This document shows, one piece after another, positions 46,431 through 53,620 of a stretch of DNA of 64,000 nucleotides (the stretch's first letter is position 1; every line of letters begins with the position of its first letter). The stretch is taken from assembly GCA_964445695.1 (NCBI GenBank), contig CAYULF010000005.1, forward strand, positions 186,001 through 250,000, read 5' to 3'. Source of the DNA: JAUIKM01 sp964445695 (GTDB lineage Bacteria > Bacteroidota > Ignavibacteria > Kapaibacteriales > UBA7675). The translations under genes and the position numbers were made by a program. The notes under the pieces are model-generated. The model was not told the DNA's origin, did no database searches, and was given only the letters and a program-made list of their open reading frames with translations.

Positions 46431-47120
46431 TCAGTCGGCCGGGACAATCGCGGTCATCGTGAAAACGAGCTCCAGGTCGGTTGAGGGCAGGAGTTGTCGC
46501 GTTGTTGTTGTAAGTCGGAATTCTATACGGCGAGTGGCCGGATTCCAGACTGCTCTGAGCTCACACAGCTCTACCGGCGTAGCGCCGGAAGGTATGATGT
46601 AGCTCTGATCCGGCGGCGACAAGATGCCGAATTCAAAACCTGCGGCGCGGTCGTCCGCGACGCGTGGATCGGCGCTCAGCACGATCGGACTTCCATTGGC
46701 CGGAACGGCTTTGCAGGAAAATTCCAGCTCGTCCAGAGCCCATTCTTCTGGATTGCCGGGGCGTTCCAGATCGTCGGATCCGTTGGCCGGCGTGCGCCGA
46801 GTGCTCAATGTAATGTCGAGTACCGGCGGTTCCGGTGCGGAGTCGAATACGATCGTCAGCTCGATGTCGTTGAAATTCTGATTCTTGTCCGCACTCACGC
46901 CGACCATTTCAGCTTGAAACGATTCTACGTCGTTTTCATCGAGCGTAAACGTGCTCAGGTCGCGGATGTCGCGCGCGTCGGTGAGGTTGGGGGCGCTGGC
47001 GTCGTCGCAGCCGTTCAGCCCGCCGACCAGCAAAAAAGCGCACAGAAAAAAAACGCACGCGATTGCGTGCGTTTTGCGAGGTGAGCCTGCAGGGCTGATT
47101 TTTGAAACTTGCGACGTCAT
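46431..47120 (-). CDS. Lipoprotein in the ECF sigma / anti-sigma operon
   Basis: 229 residues. A basic N-terminus, hydrophobic FFLCAFLLVGG and lipobox LNGC (C38) mark a lipoprotein. The mature part is a beta-rich domain with two separated cysteine-containing strands (DELEFSCKAVPANGS, GATPVELCELRAVWN) and a closing RIEFRLTTTTRQLLPSTDLE. Not recognised. It begins 27 bases downstream of the anti-sigma gene and is the third gene of the operon, so it may be a sensor partner or a target of the sigma factor (inference). Confidence 0.78.
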   Translation of the reverse strand: MTSQVSKISPAGSPRKTHAIACVFFLCAFLLVGGLNGCDDASAPNLTDARDIRDLSTFTLDENDVESFQAEMVGVSADKNQNFNDIELTIVFDSAPEPPVLDITLSTRRTPANGSDDLERPGNPEEWALDELEFSCKAVPANGSPIVLSADPRVADDRAAGFEFGILSPPDQSYIIPSGATPVELCELRAVWNPATRRIEFRLTTTTRQLLPSTDLELVFTMTAIVPAD

Positions 47121-47147
47121 ACTACGCCAAACGACAAGTCATACGCT

Positions 47148-48476
47148 TTAGTATACGGCGTATGAAAATCCAAGAGTAAAGCCGCGTTTCAGCGAGCTGC
47201 TGCGGCCGCCGGGAATCGAATACATCAATTCGGAGTAGTGCCAGGCGGCGTCCAGTTCAACCAGGTTGAACAAGCGGGTCGACACGCCGGCGGAAATGCG
47301 TCCAAGGAATGCGTCGGTCGTTCCGTAACCCAATTGCACTTCGGCATAGGGCGCGGTTGCGTCAAACAGACTGAAGTCGGAATGGCGGTAGCGTCCCGTC
47401 ACGCCAACCCAGTCGATGATCGGGTTCTGGCGGAATTCCAGCAGTCGGTTGTCCTCATTGCGAAAACGGAAGACTTGTCCGAATTGCTCGTGACCGTAGG
47501 CCAGACCGAGCGACCAGTCTTCGTCAAGCGCGTACATGAGGTCGATCGAGACATTTTCTGTCGACTGTGAATTGCTCAGAGCGGGGTTGTCCGTGTTGAG
47601 CGTCGCATCGGGGCTGGAAACGCCGCCGATGTAGTTGACGCGCATCTTGAAGCGACGCGCATCCGGCAGGAGGACTGCCGGAAAATCAGCAGCCTGGAAG
47701 TCGCCGACCGTCGGAACCGAGCGGCTGCCGTGAGGAGCGCCCAAATGGGGCAGGGATACGGCCAGCAGCGCGCCTTTGCTCAGACTTTCAGCTGCAAAGC
47801 TATCCGACTCGCCGAAATTGGCCTGAGCGTTGGCCAGTTCTTGCAGACTGACCGTTTCGCTTGAACCTTCGTCGCTTGCGACCATCGCAGCCGGCGCATC
47901 GTCGTAACCGGCGCCATCCGCTGAGCTTGAATGCAGGTCGGCCAGTGCCGAACCGGCCGCAGTTATACCGGTCTCCGAGGCTCCGGCGACGCGTTGAAGA
48001 GTACCATCGACGGGAACGTCCATATCCAAGGTTCTTGCAGGGGTTTTGGATACAATGTCGGACGCCGTGGACGTCAACGCGCCGCCGGTATCGTCATCCA
48101 TCAAAAGGAGAGTGACGAGTGTAACCACAACGGCAAGCGCCGCCGTCAGTCCATAGCGAACCAACGAGCTGTGCATTACCGAGTCCGCTACTGTGGCAGC
48201 CGAATTGGCCGGAGGCGGGATGGGAGTGGGAACGGACGCAACGGGCGTGGCCATTCCCAATTTTTCGAATACGGCGCTGGTGGCCGCGGCAGGTACCGTC
48301 AGCTTGCCGCCGTAGTATTTCAGCGAGGACCGAATGTTCTGCTGTTCGTTGAATCGGCGACGCAGGTCGGGATTGCGCCCCAATTCTTCGAATAAGGCGC
48401 TCTCCTGCTCGGGATCGATGCCGCCGTCAAGGTAGCCGTGCATCAGGTCTTCAGGAGGCAAGTAGCCTTGGTCCAT
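47148..48476 (-). CDS. Dual-membrane-type anti-sigma factor: anti-sigma domain, TM helix, beta-barrel-like C-terminus
   Basis: 442 residues. Residues 1-60 are a cytoplasmic anti-sigma-like helical segment (YLDGGIDPEQESALFEELGR, then RRRFNEQQNIRSSLKYY). Residues 107-126 are one transmembrane helix (RYGLTAALAVVVTLVTLLLM). Residues 127-270 form a low-complexity periplasmic linker. Residues 273-442 look like an outer-membrane beta-barrel: alternating strands such as RFKMRVNYIGGVSSP, SLGLAYGHEQFGQVFRFR, YAEVQLGYG and a final GFTLGFSYAVY with terminal tyrosine. The layout resembles the Dma family described in Bacteroides, where the barrel senses the outer membrane and the N-terminus holds an ECF sigma. 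The gene starts 13 bases after the sigma-factor stop, supporting that pairing. Barrel membership is inferred from pattern only. Confidence 0.75.
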   Translation of the reverse strand: MDQGYLPPEDLMHGYLDGGIDPEQESALFEELGRNPDLRRRFNEQQNIRSSLKYYGGKLTVPAAATSAVFEKLGMATPVASVPTPIPPPANSAATVADSVMHSSLVRYGLTAALAVVVTLVTLLLMDDDTGGALTSTASDIVSKTPARTLDMDVPVDGTLQRVAGASETGITAAGSALADLHSSSADGAGYDDAPAAMVASDEGSSETVSLQELANAQANFGESDSFAAESLSKGALLAVSLPHLGAPHGSRSVPTVGDFQAADFPAVLLPDARRFKMRVNYIGGVSSPDATLNTDNPALSNSQSTENVSIDLMYALDEDWSLGLAYGHEQFGQVFRFRNEDNRLLEFRQNPIIDWVGVTGRYRHSDFSLFDATAPYAEVQLGYGTTDAFLGRISAGVSTRLFNLVELDAAWHYSELMYSIPGGRSSSLKRGFTLGFSYAVY

Positions 48477-48489
48477 GGTGTTTTTGCCG

Positions 48490-49167
48490 TTATTTAAGAT
48501 TAGACAACTCCGATAAATAAGGGGACAGGATCTCGCGAAGTTTATCCTTGGCGCGCCACACGCGGTTGCGCAGCGCCGGAATCGAATCTTCGGTTATCTC
48601 CGCCATCTCGGCATAATTCATGCCGTAGATTTCCCGCAGGATCAATGCCTCGCGGTACTCGTCTTCCAGCAGGTCGATCGACGTTTGCAACAGCTTGAGC
48701 AGCTCTTTTTTCTCGTAGCTGTCGTCGAAGGACAGGAACTGGATTTCATCGAATTCAATCGTGACTTTGCTGTCGCGCTTGTGGTTCAGACACAGATTGC
48801 GCGCGATGCGAAACAGATACCCGGGTACGTTGGCGACCGTCTGGCCTTTCACCGCACTGTTGTAGAACTTGACGAAGGTGTCCTGGAACACGTCGTTCGC
48901 TTCTTCGGCATGTCCCAGCATCGTCATGCAGTAACCGTAGATCCGGTGAGAGTAGCGCGAGTACAACTCCGCAAAAGCCAATTCGGCTTCGCTGCCGCCC
49001 GCAGTCAGGCAGGTGTACAGGCCCCCATCGTCCAGATCTCCGTATCGGGTTGGTTTCGCCATCCGTTTCCGCTTTCCATGATCCGGCGCAACGACCACAC
49101 GTGAGAGCGCATCGCGCTCCTGTGTCGACGTTATAGTTTCAGATCCTTTGGAGAGCCGGTCTTTCAT
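48490..49167 (-). CDS. ECF-type RNA polymerase sigma factor
   Basis: Up to 225 residues; the conserved part starts near residue 50, and an ATG at 49062 (MAKPTRYGDLDD) is an equally plausible start. Region 2: AFAELYSRYSHRIYGYC and EEANDVFQDTFVKFYN; then PGYLFRIARNLCLNHKR. Region 4: EYREALILREIYGMNYAEMAEI followed by the recognition helix PALRNRVWRAKDKLREIL. It redirects RNA polymerase to a small regulon and is probably held by the anti-sigma protein encoded immediately downstream. A 246-base gap upstream should carry its promoter; no clear autoregulatory motif was seen. Confidence 0.93.
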   Translation of the reverse strand: MKDRLSKGSETITSTQERDALSRVVVAPDHGKRKRMAKPTRYGDLDDGGLYTCLTAGGSEAELAFAELYSRYSHRIYGYCMTMLGHAEEANDVFQDTFVKFYNSAVKGQTVANVPGYLFRIARNLCLNHKRDSKVTIEFDEIQFLSFDDSYEKKELLKLLQTSIDLLEDEYREALILREIYGMNYAEMAEITEDSIPALRNRVWRAKDKLREILSPYLSELSNLK

Positions 49168-49400
49168 AGTGTTTCCGCATCAAGTCGCCGGGTACACAGC
49201 TTTTCAATGATCTGGCTGGAGCGTCGGGCACAGGCTGCGACAGGCCGCACCGTCCCGACCGGAACTCCGTTCTCATTTTAAAGCCGTCCTTGCAGGGATG
49301 CGGCGACGCGAGCAAGACACGGACCATGTGGTTTCATCTCGTGCAAATCGCCGTTTTTTTTACTGAAAAGACCTTATATAGGCACCTGGATCTGATTGCG

Positions 49401-49445
49401 CCCTTGCCGGATCTTACCCGGCTTGATTTTTTTGTTTGTCGCCGG
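49401..49445 (+). repeat. Dispersed hairpin repeat overlapping the ribE 3' end
   Basis: GCCGGATCTTACCCGGCTTG, then T-rich sequence ending TTTGTTTGTCGCCGGG, matches the element layout (GC hairpin, then TTTTTTGTTTGTC). The ribE stop codon (49414-49416) and its last ten or so codons lie inside this element. Confidence 0.6.
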
Positions 49446-50034
49446 GTCGTCCGCCCAACAGTTTTTCGACGTATTTACTGAGCATGTCAACCTCGATGTT
49501 GACCTTGTCACCGACTTTGGCAAAGCCGATCGTGGTGTTGTTCCAGGTGTGCGGAATAATCGCCACTCCGACGCGATTGCCTTCGACGCGTGCCGCCGTC
49601 AGGCTGATGCCGTCGATGCAGATTGATCCAACCGGTATAACGTAGCGCTCAAAACCGTCCGGCAGCTCCACTGTAACAAGATGGGAGTCGCCGTCCGGCT
49701 CGATCGAAATGATTTGGCCGCGGCAGTCCACGTGCCCCTGAACCAGATGTCCGCCCAGGCGCGTGTTGAGCGTCACCGCGCCCTCCAGATTCACCGGCCG
49801 GCCCGGCGTCAGTGCGCCTGTTGTCGTCTTGCGCAGTGTCTCCGCCACGCTGTGCACCTCAAACCAGTCGGCCCCCAACGCCGTCACCGTGTGGCAGACG
49901 CCGTTGATGGCAATTGAATGATCGACTTCGAGGTCAAAAAATGCCGTCGCGGTTTCGATTCGCAGATCGCGGCCGCCGTTGCGCTCCGCTACGCTCTGCA
50001 CGCGGCCGATTTTTTCTATGAGTCCGGTAAACAT
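49414..50034 (-). CDS. ribE: Riboflavin synthase, alpha chain
   Basis: 206 residues from ATG 50034 (MFTGLIEKIGRV), with GGAG at good spacing. It converts two 6,7-dimethyl-8-ribityllumazines to riboflavin. The two lumazine-binding repeats are visible: repeat 1 with SIAINGVCHTVTAL, AETLRKTT and NLEGAVTLNTRLGGHLVQGH; repeat 2 with VGSICIDGISLTAARVEGN and IPHTWNNTTI. The end YVEKLLGG is followed by RPGDKQKNQAG, encoded by the dispersed repeat and not typical of the family. No FMN riboswitch is seen in the 156-base upstream gap. Confidence 0.95.
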   Translation of the reverse strand: MFTGLIEKIGRVQSVAERNGGRDLRIETATAFFDLEVDHSIAINGVCHTVTALGADWFEVHSVAETLRKTTTGALTPGRPVNLEGAVTLNTRLGGHLVQGHVDCRGQIISIEPDGDSHLVTVELPDGFERYVIPVGSICIDGISLTAARVEGNRVGVAIIPHTWNNTTIGFAKVGDKVNIEVDMLSKYVEKLLGGRPGDKQKNQAG

Positions 50035-50190
50035 GATTTCTCCGCAATCTGATCTGGCTGCTGGATCGCCTGCCTGAAAATCGTAACACGCGACCCGCAA
50101 TCTTTTATTTCTGCTCAAAAAATCCTTACTTTACCGCGAAAATTGTGCCAACTTTTTGGCGACCTGTGAATCAGGTGAAATAAACCAGCA

Positions 50191-50811
50191 GTGAGGAAGA
50201 AAATCGTGCGGCCGATTGACGGTGTTCTCGTGGAAGAAGCCATTCTGGACAGCCCGTTTTTGTGCGATGTGTCCAGGTGTAAAGGTGCGTGCTGTACCAT
50301 TGAGGGCGGCAGCGGTGCACCCCTGCTCGATGAGGAAGTGGCGGAAATCGAGGCGTCCACACCGGCCACCCTCGAATATCTGGACCGCCGCTCCCGCGCC
50401 ATCCTTAAAAAGCGCCCCGGATATCTGGGCCGCGAAGGCGCGTTCGAAACCGTCTGCATCGATGATCGCGACTGCGTCTTTGTGTTTTACGACGGCGACG
50501 TAGCCAAATGTGCACTCGAACGCGCCTGGCTGGACGGCAAGTCGGAATTCCGCAAACCGCTCTCCTGCCATCTATTCCCGATTCGCGTGGTCGACTTCGG
50601 TCAGGACTATCTCTACTACGAACACGCCACCGAATGCCGTCCGGCCATCGAGAATGGCCGCAAAAATGGCGTTAAACTGGCCGGCATGGCGCGCGAAGCG
50701 CTCGAACGGGCTTATGGCACCGCCTGGTATCGCAATCTGACCAAACCCGACGCTTCGCGCCCGGAAACAAACAAGAAAATTCAGGAAAAAGTTAAACGGG
50801 AAGAAAGTTAA
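50191..50811 (+). CDS. DUF3109 family cysteine-cluster protein
   Basis: 206 residues from GTG 50191. It carries the DUF3109 pattern: LCDVSRCKGACCTIEGGSGA at the N-terminus, CIDDRDCVFVFYDG, KCALERAWLDG, KPLSCHLFPIRV, and YYEHATECRPA. The eight conserved cysteines resemble metal-cluster proteins of the YkgJ type, so zinc or Fe-S binding is likely. Common in Bacteroidota, function unknown. It ends 21 bases before rpoN. The charged tail NKKIQEKVKREES looks disordered. Confidence 0.88.
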   Translation: MRKKIVRPIDGVLVEEAILDSPFLCDVSRCKGACCTIEGGSGAPLLDEEVAEIEASTPATLEYLDRRSRAILKKRPGYLGREGAFETVCIDDRDCVFVFYDGDVAKCALERAWLDGKSEFRKPLSCHLFPIRVVDFGQDYLYYEHATECRPAIENGRKNGVKLAGMAREALERAYGTAWYRNLTKPDASRPETNKKIQEKVKREES

Positions 50812-50832
50812 ACAAATGTCGGTGTCGCGCCC

Positions 50833-52536
50833 ATGAATATCGGATTGAGTTTAAGTACGAGTCTGACCCAGAAACTGACGCCGCAGCAGGTGCAGTATCT
50901 GAAGCTCCTGCAGCTTAACAGCCTGCAGTTGGAGCAGTATTTGCGTCAGGAACTCGAACTCAATCCCATGCTCGAAGTCGAAAATGAATTGGAGCAAAAC
51001 ACCGAAGATGAGATCAGCCAGGAGCAGAACGATAGCGATGACGAGCCTGTCAGCGACAGTGAGGATGCCGCCGACGGTGAGTTGACCGAGGTAAACGACA
51101 GCAGTGAAGACGACGACTGGCAGGAGTACATCGAAGATGAAAGCGGCGTGCCCGCGCAGTTTAACGACGATCGCGAGCCGATACCCATTCGCGATACACA
51201 GACCTTTGTTGAAGAGCTGCTGGATCAGGTGCGGCTGCTCAACCTGAGCGACAGCGATCTGATTCTGGCGGAAGAAATTATCTGGAGTATAGAGCCCAAC
51301 GGCTACCTGTTGCGCAGTCTGGAAGATATAGTTGTCAACGCAAATGCTATCATCGCCGCCGTTGGTGAAAACCGCGACTTAAACAGTCTTGCAACAGTTC
51401 TGGAGGCGGACTCACACGCAGGTGTTAACCACGCAACAGCCTGGGGCGAAAATACAACAACTGCCGCCCTTGCATCCGCCGACAGGTGGAACAGCGGCGA
51501 GCATGTGCATTCGGGCTTTGCATACGAGAATGCCGCACTTGAAACGGATGCGGGTAGCGACGTTGATACTCTGACGGCAACTGAGCCCGGCCGCAAGACC
51601 CTTGCGGATGCCGAACGCATTTTGCACAAGATTCAACAACTCGATCCGCCCGGGATCGGCTCCCGCAATCTTCGCGAGTGTTTAATTGCACAGCTGGACG
51701 CCATGCCGCGGCGCAATGCCGCCCAAAAGCTGGCGCGACTGGTCCTGGAGTGCTGTTACGAAGCTTTCACCAAAAAACACTTTGATATTATTCTGCGCGA
51801 GCTGCGCGTCAGCGAGGATTACCTGCGCGAGGCGCTGGACCTGATTCGCACGCTCAATCCCAAGCCGGGCGGCGGCGAGGCGACACTCTCAACCGAGACA
51901 ATTATCCCCGATTTTTTTGTGGTGCACGACGAGGACAAAGACGACTTCCTGGTGTACCTGAACGACAGCCGCATTCCGGCAATCAGTATTAACCGCGACT
52001 ACGAACAAATGCGCGTCGAGGCGCGCAAACGCAAGTACAATACCGAGACGCGCCAGTGGCTGCGCCGCAAGCACGACGACGCCAAGTTCCTGCTGCACGC
52101 GCTTAAACAACGCCGCGAGACGATGAGGAAAGTGATCACGGCGCTGGTGCACCGCCAACGCGAATTCTTTAAACAGGGTGAGAGCGGTATCAAACCTATG
52201 ATCCAGAAAGACGTCGCCGAAGATACCGGGCTGGATATCTCTACTATCAGTCGCGTTGTCAACGGCAAATACGTGCAGACCGAGTACGGCGTATTTGAGT
52301 TGAAGTATTTTTTCAGTGAGTCGCTCAGCACGGACGACGGCGAAGAGGTGTCAACGCGCATCATCAAAAACAAGTTGCGCGAGTTGATAGAAGCCGAGAA
52401 CAAAAACAAACCGCTGAGTGATCAGAAGCTCGGTGAGCAGTTGAAGGAAAGTGGATTTAATGTAGCGCGCCGCACCGTCGCTAAATATCGCGAGCAGTTA
52501 AACATTCCCGTGGCGCGTCTCCGCAAGGAACTTTGA
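50833..52536 (+). CDS. rpoN: RNA polymerase sigma-54 factor with internal insertion
   Basis: 567 residues. Region I: LTPQQVQYLKLLQLNSLQLE and YLRQELELNPMLE, which contact the activator's GAFTGA loop. Region II is very acidic (about 50-110). The core-binding domain has AERILHKIQQLDPPGIGSRN; the DNA-binding part has KDVAEDTGLDISTISRVVNG; the RpoN box is ARRTVAKYRE near 546. Longer than E. coli RpoN (477). Much of the excess lies at about residues 175-250, between GYLLRSLEDIV and ADAERIL, a low-complexity Ala/Asn/Glu/Thr stretch absent from usual RpoN. The following genes overlap its end, so it heads a coupled operon with a lipoprotein and a PP-loop ATPase. Confidence 0.96.
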   Translation: MNIGLSLSTSLTQKLTPQQVQYLKLLQLNSLQLEQYLRQELELNPMLEVENELEQNTEDEISQEQNDSDDEPVSDSEDAADGELTEVNDSSEDDDWQEYIEDESGVPAQFNDDREPIPIRDTQTFVEELLDQVRLLNLSDSDLILAEEIIWSIEPNGYLLRSLEDIVVNANAIIAAVGENRDLNSLATVLEADSHAGVNHATAWGENTTTAALASADRWNSGEHVHSGFAYENAALETDAGSDVDTLTATEPGRKTLADAERILHKIQQLDPPGIGSRNLRECLIAQLDAMPRRNAAQKLARLVLECCYEAFTKKHFDIILRELRVSEDYLREALDLIRTLNPKPGGGEATLSTETIIPDFFVVHDEDKDDFLVYLNDSRIPAISINRDYEQMRVEARKRKYNTETRQWLRRKHDDAKFLLHALKQRRETMRKVITALVHRQREFFKQGESGIKPMIQKDVAEDTGLDISTISRVVNGKYVQTEYGVFELKYFFSESLSTDDGEEVSTRIIKNKLRELIEAENKNKPLSDQKLGEQLKESGFNVARRTVAKYREQLNIPVARLRKEL

Positions 52537-52931
52537 TGATAGATCGTATGTCCGAAACAGTTGCGCCGCGTTCCATCCGGCCTGTTTTATATTTCTCGAT
52601 GTTGTGTAGTTTGTTCGTTCTGTTTATTGTTCCCGGCTGTGGCGGCCGGTCCGCCGAGGAAGAAAGGCAGGAGCAGGTGTTCCTCGAAACCTACGTCGAG
52701 TTATTGATTATCCGCGAGCAGTTCCCCGATACCGCGGATGCCAACCCGCGCGTCCGAGCACTCATGCGCCAGCAGGGATATTCCGAAGCGAGCTTTCAAA
52801 AGCACTTTGCCGCTCTCGCGCGCGATGCCGATCACTTCCGCGAAACCATCGACTCGGCGCGATCGCTGGCGCGTTTAATTCAACGTGGCCAGGACTCGCA
52901 ACCGGATACAAGTGAAACAGGTGGCAATTGA
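52536..52931 (+). CDS. Small lipoprotein downstream of rpoN
   Basis: About 131 residues starting at ATG 52536, which shares its A with the rpoN stop; an ATG at 52548 is also possible. Hydrophobic LYFSMLCSLFVLFIV ends in lipobox VPGC. The mature part is helical: ERQEQVFLETYVELLIIREQ, RALMRQQGYSEASFQKHFAA. Its layout resembles small Bacteroidota lipoproteins of the DUF4296 kind, but I cannot confirm the family. Its stop overlaps the next ATG, so three genes are coupled in a row. Confidence 0.72.
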   Translation: MIDRMSETVAPRSIRPVLYFSMLCSLFVLFIVPGCGGRSAEEERQEQVFLETYVELLIIREQFPDTADANPRVRALMRQQGYSEASFQKHFAALARDADHFRETIDSARSLARLIQRGQDSQPDTSETGGN

Positions 52932-53620
52932 TGGACCTTCCGCAAGCCGTCATGTCCTGGAGCGGCGGCAAGGACTGTCTGTCCGCGTTGGAACTGGCTG
53001 TTGAACGGTTCCAACTTGTTGAGCTGCTGACTGTGTGCAGCGGGGAAGACCGCCGCGTGAGCATGCACGGTGTGCCGCTGGAATTGATACACCTGCAGGC
53101 ACAGTCGCTGGGCCTGGATCTACACCACATTGAGCTGCCGCCTTTTCCGCCGAATGAAATCTACGACAGCGCCATGGCCGACTATCTGTCCAGCCGTCGC
53201 CGGAGGGGCATCGACACAGTTGTCTTTGGCGACATCTTCCTGCGCGATTTGCGCGACTACCGCGAAGAGCGAATGAATTCAGTCGGCATGCGGGCGGCCT
53301 TTCCACTATGGGAGCGTGATACGCGCAAGCTTGTTAAACAATTTATTCAGCGCGGCAATCGCGCTGTGCTCGTCTGCGTCGACGGCCGGGTGCTCGACAG
53401 CAGCTTTCTTGGCCGAGAACTGGACGAAGATCTCTTACGCGATCTGCCCGAGGGCTGTGATCCCTGCGGCGAGAACGGCGAGTTTCACACCTTTGTATTT
53501 GACGGGCCGCTGTTTAAGCAGTCCGTTGCGTTTGTGTCCGGCGGGATCACTACCGCGCACGGGCATTTTCACTATCTGGACATTCAGCCGCGCAGCAACC
53601 CGCTCAACGCATCACGCTGA
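52931..53620 (+). CDS. PP-loop ATP pyrophosphatase, Dph6/MJ0570-related
   Basis: 229 residues from ATG 52931, overlapping the preceding stop. The PP-loop SWSGGKDCLSAL binds ATP. Downstream motifs FGDIFLRDLRDYREERM and CGENGEFHTFVFDGP are those of the diphthine-ammonia ligase-like group (TIGR00290). Bacteria do not make diphthamide, so the bacterial substrate is unknown; tRNA or small-molecule amidation is possible. The 3' end overlaps the convergent secreted-protein gene by 17 bases. Confidence 0.87.
   Translation: MDLPQAVMSWSGGKDCLSALELAVERFQLVELLTVCSGEDRRVSMHGVPLELIHLQAQSLGLDLHHIELPPFPPNEIYDSAMADYLSSRRRRGIDTVVFGDIFLRDLRDYREERMNSVGMRAAFPLWERDTRKLVKQFIQRGNRAVLVCVDGRVLDSSFLGRELDEDLLRDLPEGCDPCGENGEFHTFVFDGPLFKQSVAFVSGGITTAHGHFHYLDIQPRSNPLNASR

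Noticed and set aside
49168..50190. FMN riboswitch before ribE or autoregulated ECF promoter before the sigma gene
   Set aside because: No RFN-like conserved segments and no convincing -35/-10 ECF pair were visible in the upstream gaps.
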